A DNA stretch of 64,000 nucleotides from Palleniella intestinalis (lineage in GTDB: Bacteria; Bacteroidota; Bacteroidia; Bacteroidales; Bacteroidaceae): positions 186,001 through 250,000 of the forward strand of contig NZ_JABKKG010000004.1 of assembly GCF_013166595.1 (NCBI RefSeq), given 5' to 3'. This document shows positions 37,366 through 45,549 of the stretch, in pieces. Below the pieces are notes generated by a model. The model worked only from the letters and a program-made list of their open reading frames with translations, did no database searches and had not been told where the DNA came from. Within the stretch, counting starts at the first letter, position 1. Each line of letters opens with the position of its first letter. Position numbers and translations under genes: made by a program.

Positions 37366-38851
37366 CTAATCTTTATACACATCTTATGTTCCTTTTGTAA
37401 TCAAATAGAATTCCACGGCATTTGAGAGTTTCTGGAACCCGTTGCACAATGTAATCCTGCCGGGCCTCCCATGAGCTTTCTCATACCCGCTCCACCCTCC
37501 AAGGCGTGCTGTGACCCATGCAGCCCAAGGCAGCGAGCCTTTCCTGTACGGATTGGTGTTGCCCTTGTTCCTGCGTGACTCGCTGCGGAAATTCCTGTCG
37601 TAAGCTTCAAGGACTTTGATGTATTCCGGACCAAGCACAGTCCCTGCCTCGACATCCTCGCGGGTGTCGTCCAGCGCTTCCTTCATTCGCATGATCTGTA
37701 ATGATGCCTGCATAGTTATGATAAGTAGTTTCTTGAGTTTTATGCCTTCGCCAAGCCTTGCGCTTTCAATGCCGAACCCCTTGGTTTTCAGGACTCTGAA
37801 GAGCTCCTCTATCTGCCATCGCATCCGGTACCACCTGACACACTCGATGGCTTGCTCAATAGTGCTTATGGTGTGTGAGGTGAGCAGCCGCCAGGATATC
37901 CGGCTTGAGCCTTTTGGCACAGAGGATGCCTTCTCTCGCGCCAGCACGCAGCAGGCGTTGAGATGTCTGCCGTCCTTGTTGCGCAGGGAGACTTGCTTGA
38001 AGCGCAGCTCCATGACGGCCGTATGCCCCGCATGCTCTTTGGAGGCACGAACGGTTATCTTGAATGTCGCCGCAAGGGGAACCCTTGACATGGACTCTTC
38101 AAGTCGCATGCCTGCGGTGGTGTCAAGCCTGTCGCTCTTTGAGCGTATGAGGAAATCCGTCCCACAGGCCAGCATGCCTTCCATCACTTCGAAGACGTCG
38201 CCCTCGCGGTCGCACAGCATCGTCTTGCGGACATCATGCGGAAGAGTGCGGGCGGTTGTCTGCGCTGACCGGAGCCAGCGGAAGCTCTCCTTCTCCTCCA
38301 GAGGGCGCTTGTGGCGGTCGATGGGCTTCTCGGGGCTTGCAGGGCGGTTGAACAGCTCTACGGAACTGAAACCGACAATATTGCCGCTGGTGGCGCTGAC
38401 GGCAAGGGTGGGATGCAGGAAGAATGAATACTTCAGGAGATTGTTGCCCCTGCCAATGTCCGGGTCGTTTCGCAGAAGCCGCCCTTTGTTGCGGTGATAG
38501 TCGAGTTCCGTGGTGTCCTCTATGCCAAGGACATGGGACATGCCGCAGGCATTTGCAGCGCAGGATTCTTGAAGGCTGCTGATAAGTTCATCCACACTGT
38601 AACGCTCGTTGCCGAGCAGGCGGTAGGCAGCAATCTTGTCATGGCTGGTCTTGTAGCAGCTGTTGATGACAGAACTCCCGCTGTTGCTTATGTCGTTGGA
38701 AAGGCGGTTCAACCGGCGGCCTATCCTGCGGTCATTGCCGACACCGTTAAATACATTTGAGTTACATGGCACAAAGGTACGGATTTTTTCAAGAATGTGC
38801 AAGTAATATACTGAATAACTTGAGGTTGGCTGAGATGTGTATAAAGATTAG
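37366..38851 (-). mobile_element. Complete IS4-family (Tn5-like) insertion sequence, 1486 bp
   Basis: Perfect 19-bp terminal inverted repeats CTAATCTTTATACACATCT at 37366-37384 and its complement at 38833-38851. The inner part TATACACATCT equals that of the Tn5 mosaic end. The 10-bp sequence GACTTCAGTC is duplicated on both sides (37356-37365 and 38852-38861), the mark of transposition. It carries one transposase gene. Intact ends and target duplication imply a recent insertion. Confidence 0.95.
37384..38802 (-). CDS. IS4-family transposase (Tn5 type)
   Basis: 472 residues. The N-terminal DNA-binding part has NDRRIGRRLNRLSNDISN and KTSHDKIAAYRLLGNERY, as in the Tn5 transposase. The DDE core shows IEDTTELDYH (first Asp), MLCDREGDVFEVMEGM (second Asp) and YRMRWQIEELFRVLKTKGFGIE (the Y-R-E-K-like signature with the catalytic Glu). 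The annotated start is TTG, because no ATG lies in the right place; the stop codon TAA touches the left inverted repeat. The frame is intact. Confidence 0.92.
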   Translation of the reverse strand: MHILEKIRTFVPCNSNVFNGVGNDRRIGRRLNRLSNDISNSGSSVINSCYKTSHDKIAAYRLLGNERYSVDELISSLQESCAANACGMSHVLGIEDTTELDYHRNKGRLLRNDPDIGRGNNLLKYSFFLHPTLAVSATSGNIVGFSSVELFNRPASPEKPIDRHKRPLEEKESFRWLRSAQTTARTLPHDVRKTMLCDREGDVFEVMEGMLACGTDFLIRSKSDRLDTTAGMRLEESMSRVPLAATFKITVRASKEHAGHTAVMELRFKQVSLRNKDGRHLNACCVLAREKASSVPKGSSRISWRLLTSHTISTIEQAIECVRWYRMRWQIEELFRVLKTKGFGIESARLGEGIKLKKLLIITMQASLQIMRMKEALDDTREDVEAGTVLGPEYIKVLEAYDRNFRSESRRNKGNTNPYRKGSLPWAAWVTARLGGWSGYEKAHGRPGRITLCNGFQKLSNAVEFYLITKGT

Positions 38852-38916
38852 GACTTCAGTCATGGGGAGTTGAAAGTCCGTCAATAAAATGTGTGGCAGC
38901 GCCACACTCCTTTATG
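38852..38916. repeat. Multi-hairpin element copy 2, right half
   Basis: Begins with the duplicated GACTTCAGTC, then CATGGGGAGTTG, AAATGTGTGGCAGCGCCACAC and TCCTTTATG. Completes the left half at 37312. Confidence 0.8.
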
Positions 38917-38981
38917 TTTGGTAAGTAACAAGACGAGACTACTATAATGGCAAAGATAAGCGGATGGCGTCAACAGATGTA

Positions 38982-39091
38982 GCATAAAGGAGTGTGGTTC
39001 CACCACACAGCGTTAGGGCACACATTCATATTTGCAGGGCTAAAGCCCGCAGTTACCATGAGGATTGTGGCTCCGCCACACCTTCTGAGGT
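38982..39091. repeat. Multi-hairpin element copy 3
   Basis: CATAAAGGA, hairpin GTGTGGTTCCACCACAC, AGCGTTAGGGCA, GGGCTAAAGCCC hairpin, AGTTACCATGAGG, hairpin TGTGGCTCCGCCACA, CCTTCTGAGG. A decayed single arm, GGCTCCGCCACGCTTTCTGCG, follows at about 39136. No gene lies in this 442-nt gap. Confidence 0.8.
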
Positions 39092-39303
39092 ATATTTGGT
39101 TATACTGCTTGCATAAGGTCTGTTGCTTAAAAACGGCTCCGCCACGCTTTCTGCGATATATTTGGTAGTTATAGCCATGTCTGAACATTTGTGGAATCCA
39201 ATGTGTACATCCACCTTGTGAGGCATGTTGGGTTATAGCACCCTTACTGAGATTGTTTCCGGAAATGGATTTAAAAACAGGAAATACACATTAATATAAT
39301 ATC

Positions 39304-40062
39304 ATGGTGAAATACCTTATCATAGAGGACGAGCCGCTTGCCTACAAGGAACTTAAGAGAATGGTCGACGAACTGCGTCCGGACTATCTCCTGACAGGGT
39401 GGGCACAGAGCGTCGCACAGAGCGTTGAACTGCTGAAATCGCAGGATTTTGACTTCATCCTTGCGGACATCTCGCTGGCGGACGGCTTGTGTTTCGAGAT
39501 TTTCGAGCAGACAAAAGCGGATATTCCGGTGATTTTCACCACCGCCTACGATGAGTATGCGATAAAGGCATTCAAGGTAAACGGTGTGGACTATCTGCTG
39601 AAACCCTTTGAGAAAGAGGAACTTGCCCTTGCCCTCGAACGCTTCGAGCGCCGCTCCACGGTGACAAGCGCGTCGGAGAAAGTGGCACTCTTGAACGGTG
39701 ATTACGCCTCTTCGATGCCGAAAAACCGCTTCCTTGTCCGGACGGGCGATGCCTATACTCATGTGCAGGCGTCCGACATCGCCTTCTTCCACAGTGAGGA
39801 CAAGTACACGTTCCTCCACCTTTTCACGGGCAAACGCCACATCATCGACTATTCACTCGACAGACTCGAGGAACTTCTCGACGGCGAAATGTTCTTCCGC
39901 ACCTCACGCAACTGCATCGTGAACATCCGCGCTGTCGTCCGCTGCACACGCCAGTTTGGCGGCAGACTGAAGCTCTATTGCCAACCGGAAGCCGATGTCT
40001 GCGGATTCGTCAGCCGCAGCAGAGCAAAGAGTTTCTTGGAATGGATTGACGGAATAATCTGA
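39304..40062 (+). CDS. LytTR-family response regulator
   Basis: 252 residues. A receiver domain (about 1-120) has the acidic pair in IIEDEP, the phospho-Asp in ILADISLADG (about residue 54) and the Lys in LLKPFEKEE. A LytTR DNA-binding domain (about 145-250) has HVQASDIAFFHSEDKYTFLH and FFRTSRNCIVNIRAV. It pairs with the histidine kinase gene 11 nt downstream. Targets are unknown. The pair is bordered on both sides by multi-hairpin elements. Confidence 0.94.
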   Translation: MVKYLIIEDEPLAYKELKRMVDELRPDYLLTGWAQSVAQSVELLKSQDFDFILADISLADGLCFEIFEQTKADIPVIFTTAYDEYAIKAFKVNGVDYLLKPFEKEELALALERFERRSTVTSASEKVALLNGDYASSMPKNRFLVRTGDAYTHVQASDIAFFHSEDKYTFLHLFTGKRHIIDYSLDRLEELLDGEMFFRTSRNCIVNIRAVVRCTRQFGGRLKLYCQPEADVCGFVSRSRAKSFLEWIDGII

Positions 40063-40073
40063 ATCCCAAAGCC

Positions 40074-41030
40074 ATGAAGCAGTACAGATACATCCTCCTG
40101 TTCATCATCGTTGTCTCAATCTCCTTTGTTCCGTTCATCGGCATATACAGCATAATGAGCGGAACGGAAGACAACATCCCTGAACGCCTTGCCATAAACA
40201 TGCCCGTATGCCTTATGATATGCAGCCTTGACTACGTTGTCATAAGGATGATGTCCGGCATTCCGTCCCTCAGCAACTCCATGCGGCTGACGGCAGACAT
40301 CATTGTCACGACAGTGGCGTGCGTCTTCATAGTGTGCTTCCTTAACTTCCTCCTCTCCGATTTCGGCATCCGCGAGCTTGTGAAGTCCGCCCTTCCCGCC
40401 GTTCCATGGAACTGGGTTGTCACGCTCCTCATAGAGCTTTTCTTCTACAACAACCGCCAGCAGGAGATGGAAAAGGAGAAGGCAAACTACCAGCTTGCGG
40501 CTCTCAGGAACCAAATCAATCCGCATTTCCTCTTCAACAGCCTTAATGTGCTTGCCTCCTTGGCATACATCGATGCGGAGAAGACCAACATTTTCGCCAA
40601 ACGACTGTCGGCAGTCTACCGCTATCTCCTTTCCAACGGCGAGCGGACGACGGTGGGCGTGGATGAGGAACTGGAGTTTGTGCATAAGTATGTCTATCTT
40701 GAGCAAGTCCGTTTCGGCGACTCCCTGAAGGTGGAGATTGCCGACGGGCGAGCGGGAAAGGGCGGGCGGATAATCCCGGCAAGCATACAGATGCTTGTGG
40801 AGAACGCCATAAAGCATAATGTCTGCACTTCGGAGTCGCCTTTGGTTATAAACATCGTTGTCACGGACGACAGGATTACCGTCACCAACAATCTCCGTCT
40901 GCGCCAAAAAGTAGTATCCTCCGGAGTGGGGTTGAAGAATATCAGGCGGCAGTATGCCTTGCACAATCAGGCAATTTCTGTCGAATTCACCGACAAAACC
41001 TTCACTGTCACCCTGCCGGTGATGGTGTGA
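40074..41030 (+). CDS. LytS/YehU-type sensor histidine kinase
   Basis: 318 residues. Four membrane helices fill about residues 5-125 with short loops and no extracellular sensor domain. The phospho-acceptor is H151 in NQINPHFLFNSL. The ATPase part contains PASIQMLVENAIKHN and GVGLKNIRRQY. It would phosphorylate the LytTR regulator encoded directly upstream. The signal is not evident; kinases of this short type may sense membrane state. Confidence 0.93.
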   Translation: MKQYRYILLFIIVVSISFVPFIGIYSIMSGTEDNIPERLAINMPVCLMICSLDYVVIRMMSGIPSLSNSMRLTADIIVTTVACVFIVCFLNFLLSDFGIRELVKSALPAVPWNWVVTLLIELFFYNNRQQEMEKEKANYQLAALRNQINPHFLFNSLNVLASLAYIDAEKTNIFAKRLSAVYRYLLSNGERTTVGVDEELEFVHKYVYLEQVRFGDSLKVEIADGRAGKGGRIIPASIQMLVENAIKHNVCTSESPLVINIVVTDDRITVTNNLRLRQKVVSSGVGLKNIRRQYALHNQAISVEFTDKTFTVTLPVMV

Positions 41031-41159
41031 AATCAGGTAGGAAAGTGAAGGAAGCATGTGACAAATAGGTAGGAAAAATTGTATCAATATGCCTCAGAAA
41101 GTTTGGCGGAGTTGTTTTTCAGCAACAATCCCTACACAAACAGTATAACCACATATATC

Positions 41160-41262
41160 TCAGAAAGTGTGGCGGAGCCACAGCCCTCATGGTAACCACG
41201 GGCTTTAGCCCTGTGGATAGCAAGGTATGCCCTAACGTTGTGTGGTGGAACCACACTCCTTT
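41160..41262. repeat. Multi-hairpin element copy 4, reversed
   Basis: CTCAGAAA, hairpin GTGTGGCGGAGCCACA, CCTCATGGTAACCACGGG, GGGCTTTAGCCC hairpin, CCCTAACGTT, hairpin GTGTGGTGGAACCACAC, TCCTTTTTATA. A decayed arm (AGAAAGTTTGGCGGAG) precedes it at 41096. Confidence 0.8.
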
Positions 41263-41308
41263 TTATAATTTTATTAGCCATTAGGAGTAACGTGCGCTTT
41301 ATATCAAG

Positions 41309-41416
41309 CATAAAGGAGTGTGGCTCTGCCACACAAGTTGTTCATGGATTCGTATAGCCCCATGACTGAAGTCAGGGGTTACCATGAGGGCTGTGGCTCC
41401 GCCACACCTTCAGAAA
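41309..41416. repeat. Multi-hairpin element copy 5
   Basis: CATAAAGGA, hairpin GTGTGGCTCTGCCACAC, CATGACTGAAGTCAGGGG, TTACCATGAGGG, hairpin TGTGGCTCCGCCACA, CCTTCAGAAAG. It points away from copy 4, 47 nt apart. Confidence 0.82.
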
Positions 41417-41522
41417 GATATTGGTGTATATGTTGTATAATGTGCTGTCATACAGTTAGTTCTTGTATGTAAATAGGTATTGGCTATATCCTTGATAACT
41501 AAATAGTTAGTAGGTGTAAAAC

Positions 41523-41602
41523 AAAAGGTTACCTTTCATGATGCGAAAGGTAACCTTTTGCATGGTCAATCGTTACCTTTTACATGGTGAAAGGTAACCT
41601 TT
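41523..41602. repeat. AAAGGTAAC-type intergenic repeat cluster, copy 4
   Basis: Four units: AAAAGGTTACCTTTC, GAAAGGTAACCTTTTG, AATCGTTACCTTTTAC and GAAAGGTAACCTTTTA, with CATGATG, CATGGTC and CATGGTG spacers. A single decayed unit, GTAACCTTTTGTTTTGCATG, stands at 42541 beside the intact argE 3' end. Confidence 0.75.
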
Positions 41603-41622
41603 TATTTTGCCGGTAATTATGG

Positions 41623-41715
41623 TTACTGTTTTAGAGGCTCAAGATAGGTGTCGAGAGCGTTGCGGAGTTCCGAGATTTTTATATGCTCATCAGTGGAGTG
41701 TGGTGTGAGAACCAT
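41623..41715 (-). pseudogene. Duplicated 3' end fragment of the argE-like gene
   Basis: On the minus strand this reads HSTDEHIKISELRNALDTYL and EPLKQ, then stop. The C-terminus of the intact gene at 42564 reads HSADEYIKISELRNALDTYL and ELLKQNS. That is 22 of 25 aligned residues identical, and the DNA is almost identical over about 47 bp. Only the last 30 codons remain, 9 nt downstream of the toxin gene. A short decayed repeat unit flanks both copies at the same distance, so the duplication includes it. Confidence 0.8.
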
Positions 41716-41724
41716 GTTGTCAAA

Positions 41725-42120
41725 TCAAAACTCCCAATTCTCCAGCCTTATATTGGGAATCCGTGAAAAATGCTTGGTATTTGCGGTCACCATGACCATT
41801 TTCTCCTGAATGGCAGTAGCCCCTATGAGCAAATCAAAGTCTTCGATGCGTGTCCCTTTGAGTTCAAGGTAGGCTCTGGTCTTTGCGTAAGTCGACAACT
41901 GGTTGCTGACGGGTATGACTTTGAATATTTCCATTACAAAGGAGACGTCATTGAAATGCTTTTGCTTGCCGCTTTTCTCTGCGCCAACAAGCAGTTCGGC
42001 AATGGTTATGTCCGAGACATAACAGTTTTTGTACCCTACTTTGGCGACCTGTTCCCTTACTTGTCTGTTGCCTTTTATCATTGCAATGCAGATGCAAGTG
42101 TCAATCAAATATTTGTCCAT
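41725..42120 (-). CDS. vapC: VapC-type PIN-domain toxin
   Basis: 131 residues. PIN-domain RNase of a type II toxin-antitoxin pair. The acidic metal ligands are in MDKYLIDTCICI, TIAELLVGAEKS and EDFDLLIGATA, and the last motif is TANTKHFSRIP. VapC toxins cut tRNA or rRNA and are held inactive by the antitoxin encoded just upstream. The ATG lies 1 nt after the antitoxin stop. The duplicated argE tail on its 3' side suggests the pair arrived by insertion. Confidence 0.93.
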   Translation of the reverse strand: MDKYLIDTCICIAMIKGNRQVREQVAKVGYKNCYVSDITIAELLVGAEKSGKQKHFNDVSFVMEIFKVIPVSNQLSTYAKTRAYLELKGTRIEDFDLLIGATAIQEKMVMVTANTKHFSRIPNIRLENWEF

Positions 42121-42121
42121 A

Positions 42122-42394
42122 TCACCAAGGCTCTATTTCCCTGCTGCTCTTGGGATGGTTGTAGCGTATTTCGTTTGCGATTTCCTGTGCAGAGGCATCA
42201 CCGCCAAAGTCTGAGCTGAATTTTGCAAAAACCTCATTCAGGTCGATGTCTTCTTTCTGCACCTCGTCTGCTTTGCTGTTAGGTCGCAGTGTTGCGAGTA
42301 TTTTGTTCACCAGGTCAAACTTCTGGGTTGGTGTAAGCAGCGAATTGATTATCCGTGCATACATATCTACCTGATTTAATGATATATTATTCAT
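42122..42394 (-). CDS. Antitoxin partner of the VapC toxin
   Basis: 90 residues from MNNISLNQVDMYARII; the longer frame to 42487 is not supported because the promoter lies at 42485-42516. No well-known DNA-binding fold is obvious; the N-terminal helices (about 1-45) may bind DNA or dimerise, and the C-terminal part with FAKFSSDFGGDASAQEIANE and SSREIEPW is the likely toxin-binding tail. Assigned by position directly before vapC. Confidence 0.75.
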   Translation of the reverse strand: MNNISLNQVDMYARIINSLLTPTQKFDLVNKILATLRPNSKADEVQKEDIDLNEVFAKFSSDFGGDASAQEIANEIRYNHPKSSREIEPW

Positions 42395-42484
42395 GGGCGT
42401 TGGTTTTGGTGGCTGTTGAAAAGGGAATGCAAACCGGATGCAGCAAGAGTTTCCTCTCATTGCTGAGGTGCAGCTTGCCTTATG

Positions 42485-42516
42485 CAAAGATACAAACTTT
42501 TATCGGAATCAACAAA
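42485..42516 (-). promoter_or_regulatory. Promoter of the toxin-antitoxin pair
   Basis: On the minus strand: TTTG, 20-nt spacer, TATCTTTG, then CA. The leader is about 84 nt long. Antitoxin autoregulation is usual for such pairs; no clear palindrome was identified at the start site. Confidence 0.65.
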
Positions 42517-42563
42517 TCTTTTGTCTGTTTTTTATTAACCGTAACCTTTTGTTTTGCATGTGA

Positions 42564-43640
42564 TTATGAGTTCTGTTTCAAAAGCTCAAGATACGTGTCG
42601 AGAGCGTTGCGGAGTTCCGAGATTTTTATATACTCATCGGCAGAATGGGAGCGTGCGGACTCGCCCGGTCCGAGCTTGAACGACGGCCAAGGCATAAGAG
42701 CCTGGTCGGAGAGTGTTGGCGAACCGAAAGGCGTCATGCCCATTGCGATGCACCGCTTTATCAGCGGATGGTCGGTGGAGATGTGCGAAGAGCGCAGGTG
42801 AAAAGAGCGCGCCTTTATCTCAGAGCGCACATTTTTACCGATTTCATCGAATATTTCTTCGTTTGTATAGTGTTCGTTTGAGCGCACATCGATGACCATA
42901 CGGCATTCGTCCGGCACAACATTGTGCTGCGTTCCGGCATTGATGACGGTGAGCGACATGCGTGTAGGACCGAGGAATTCCGACACTTTTTCAAACCTGT
43001 GGCTGCGAATCCACTGCATATCGTCCAACGCCTCATAGATGGCGTTGACGCCTTCGTTGCGTGCGGCATGACCCGATTTTCCGCGAGTCGTCATGTCGAT
43101 GACCATCAACCCCTTCTCTGCGACAGCCGGCTGCATGCCTGTCGGTTCGCCGACTATGGCGACATCCACCTTTATCCCTCCGAGGACAGACGGCAGTTCG
43201 GGGATTATGCGCCGTATGCCGTTGATGCCCGACACCTCCTCCTCGCACGATGCGAGGTAGACAATGTTGTAGTCCCGCTCACTTTCCGCCATTATGCGGT
43301 AGACCTGCAGCAGTGTGACAAGCCCACCTCCGCAGTCGTTGCTGCCGATGCCGTAGAGCCTGTCCCCAACGATTTCAGGGGAATAAGGGTCACGAGTCCA
43401 GCTTGCCACAGGGCGGACGGTGTCGATATGCGCGTTGAGCATTATGGTCTTGCGGTCAGGACTGTAGTCCGGGCATACGAGCAAGAGGTTGTTTCCTGAG
43501 CGTATTGGCGACAGATTGCGTGCTGTCATCCACTGCTCCATGATGTCCGCGGCGGCGGTTTCCTCGCGGCTTGTGCGCGGAGTGGCTATGAGCCGGCATA
43601 GAAGCTCCACGGCTTCGGTGATGGTTTTTTCCTTGTCCAT
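42564..43640 (-). CDS. argE: M20 family deacetylase, ArgE-like
   Basis: 358 residues. M20 zinc peptidase fold with LNAHIDTVRP, GSNDCGGGL and YLASCEEEVSG carrying the metal ligands and general base, and a dimerisation domain (about 170-285). In Bacteroidales this type serves arginine synthesis by deacylating N-acylornithine or N-acylcitrulline; DapE-type activity is the alternative. No other arginine genes are nearby. Its 3' end is duplicated at 41623. It is divergent from the acyl-CoA ligase gene. Confidence 0.75.
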   Translation of the reverse strand: MDKEKTITEAVELLCRLIATPRTSREETAAADIMEQWMTARNLSPIRSGNNLLLVCPDYSPDRKTIMLNAHIDTVRPVASWTRDPYSPEIVGDRLYGIGSNDCGGGLVTLLQVYRIMAESERDYNIVYLASCEEEVSGINGIRRIIPELPSVLGGIKVDVAIVGEPTGMQPAVAEKGLMVIDMTTRGKSGHAARNEGVNAIYEALDDMQWIRSHRFEKVSEFLGPTRMSLTVINAGTQHNVVPDECRMVIDVRSNEHYTNEEIFDEIGKNVRSEIKARSFHLRSSHISTDHPLIKRCIAMGMTPFGSPTLSDQALMPWPSFKLGPGESARSHSADEYIKISELRNALDTYLELLKQNS

Positions 43641-43656
43641 TATTCGTGTTTTGGTG

Positions 43657-43664
43657 CAAAGTTA
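43657..43664 (-). promoter_or_regulatory. -7 element of the argE-like gene
   Basis: TAACTTTG followed by CACC on the minus strand, 17 nt before the start codon. No matching upstream box was found. Confidence 0.5.
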
Positions 43665-43708
43665 GTAAAAAGTTTCCTTTTTTATTCTTCATTTTCGGAA
43701 AAAGATTG

Positions 43709-43716
43709 TAACTTTG
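43709..43716 (+). promoter_or_regulatory. -7 element of the acyl-CoA ligase operon
   Basis: TAACTTTG, 25 nt before the ATG at 43741. The upstream box is poor. Confidence 0.5.
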
Positions 43717-43740
43717 TAGCAACTTAAATTATAATAAGGT

Positions 43741-45549
43741 ATGCAGACTAACAGTCACCTCTCTGTTCTTGTCCGTGACCAGGCAGAGATTTACGGCAAC
43801 AGGACAGCCCTTGAATACAAGGAGTTTGGCGGAAAAGAGTGGAAGAAAGTGTCGTGGAACACCTTCTCGGAGCAGGTCAGGCGTGTCTCTCTTGCGCTGC
43901 TCTCCTTGGGAGTCGGTGTGCAGGAGAAGGTGGCTGTATTCTCACAGAACACGCTGCAGTACGTGTACACAGACTTCGGAGCGTGGGGAATCCGTGCGTG
44001 CACGGTGCCTTTCTATGCCACGACGAGCGAGGAAGCCATACAGTTCATGGTCAACGACGCACAGATACGCTTCATTTTCTGTGGTGAGCAGGAACAGTAT
44101 GACCGTGCCCGGAGGGTGCAGCACGTATGCCCTACGGTTGAAAAGCTGATTGTTTTTGACCGTAGAGTGAGGTTTTCGACCCATGACCCCTCATCTGTTT
44201 ACTTCGATGAATTCGTCAAATTTGGTGATAATGCCGACTTTCTGGCGGAGTATGAAGAGCGTCTGGCAGCGGCAAACTGGGAAGATCTTGCCTGCATCCT
44301 TTACACATCCGGCACGACAGGCAACCCGAAGGGTGTCATGCTCACCCATGGGCAGTTCCGCGCAGCCTTTGTTGACAACCATAAAGGTCTTGATTTGAAG
44401 CCTGAGGACAGGGTGCTGAATTTCCTGCCTTTCGCTCATATCTTCGAGAAAGGCTGGGCATTGCTGGCTCTGACGGAAGGATGCACGATGATTATCAACA
44501 CCAATCCGCACGAAGTCCAGGACGCCATGCGCGAGACTCATCCCACCTGCATGTCCTCTGTGCCACGCTTTTGGGAAAAGGTCTATACGGGCGTGATAGC
44601 AGAGATTGAGGCAGCAAATCCTATGAGACAGCGTCTGTTCCTCCATGCGTTGGAGATTGGCAGGCGGCATAACATCGATTATCTGAGCAAAGGCAAGCGT
44701 CCGCCTGTCACTCTGCAGGTGGAATACATGATGTTGGACAGGACAGTGTTCTCGATGGTAAGGAAAAGGCTCGGAATAGAACGCCCTCATTTCTTCCCGA
44801 CGGCAGGCTCTTTTGTGTCACCTAAAGTGGAAGAATTCATCCATTCCATCGGTATTTTCATGATGGTAGGATATGGGCTGACGGAATCCCTCGCCACTGT
44901 CAGCAACGACCATGTGGACAAGCCGTACACAATAGGAAGCATAGGCAGGCCGATAGAGAGCCTTGACATCAAATTCTCGGAGGAAGGGGAGATTCTTCTG
45001 AAAGGCCCGACAATCACGAAAGGCTACTACAACCGCCCTGACCTTAACGAGGCGGCGTTCACTCCTGACGGATATTTCAGGACAGGCGATGTGGGCTACA
45101 TGAAGGACGGTGAGCTTTACATCACGGAACGCATAAAGGATTTGTACAAGACCTCCAACGGCAAGTACATCGCCCCACAGCTTGTGGAGTCGAAAATCCT
45201 TGTCGACAAGTATGTGGAGCAGGTAGCTGTGATAGCCGACAAGCGCAAGTTTGTTTCTGCACTGATAGTCCCGAACTACCAATTACTGGAGAAATACGCC
45301 TATGAAAACGGCATAGAGTTCGCCGACCGTGAGGCGTTGTGCGCCGACAAGCGCATCAATGCGATGTTTGCCGAACGCCTGGAGACGCTCCAGCAGTCGC
45401 TTGCAGGATACGAACAGGTAAAGAAATTCACGCTTATGGCTCACCATTTCTCCCTCGAGAAGGGTGAGATAACCAACACGCTGAAGATAAGGCGCAATGT
45501 ATTGAACAAGAATTATTCAGAGATAATTAAAAAGATGTACGAAGAATGA
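43741..45549 (+). CDS. Long-chain fatty acid-CoA ligase (AMP-forming)
   Basis: 602 residues. ANL-superfamily adenylating enzyme with the P-loop YTSGTTGNPKGVMLTHG, the YGLTES motif, and the hinge motifs YFRTGDVGYMKDGELYITERIKDLYKTSNGKYIAP. The layout is that of the FadD15/AACS long-chain group. It activates fatty acids with ATP and CoA at the inner membrane. Its stop overlaps the prfB start (ATGA), so the two are translationally coupled. Confidence 0.93.
   Translation: MQTNSHLSVLVRDQAEIYGNRTALEYKEFGGKEWKKVSWNTFSEQVRRVSLALLSLGVGVQEKVAVFSQNTLQYVYTDFGAWGIRACTVPFYATTSEEAIQFMVNDAQIRFIFCGEQEQYDRARRVQHVCPTVEKLIVFDRRVRFSTHDPSSVYFDEFVKFGDNADFLAEYEERLAAANWEDLACILYTSGTTGNPKGVMLTHGQFRAAFVDNHKGLDLKPEDRVLNFLPFAHIFEKGWALLALTEGCTMIINTNPHEVQDAMRETHPTCMSSVPRFWEKVYTGVIAEIEAANPMRQRLFLHALEIGRRHNIDYLSKGKRPPVTLQVEYMMLDRTVFSMVRKRLGIERPHFFPTAGSFVSPKVEEFIHSIGIFMMVGYGLTESLATVSNDHVDKPYTIGSIGRPIESLDIKFSEEGEILLKGPTITKGYYNRPDLNEAAFTPDGYFRTGDVGYMKDGELYITERIKDLYKTSNGKYIAPQLVESKILVDKYVEQVAVIADKRKFVSALIVPNYQLLEKYAYENGIEFADREALCADKRINAMFAERLETLQQSLAGYEQVKKFTLMAHHFSLEKGEITNTLKIRRNVLNKNYSEIIKKMYEE

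Noticed and set aside
37616..38497. 293-codon plus-strand frame inside the IS
   Set aside because: Antisense to the transposase, with a composition rich in Ser and Arg and no known domain.
41523..41602. CRISPR array
   Set aside because: Units are 14-16 bp with about 8-bp spacers that are themselves repeated, and no cas genes are present.
42395..42487. Longer antitoxin frame
   Set aside because: The extension overlaps the predicted start site and runs almost to the promoter at 42485-42516; MNNISLNQ at 42394 is a better start.
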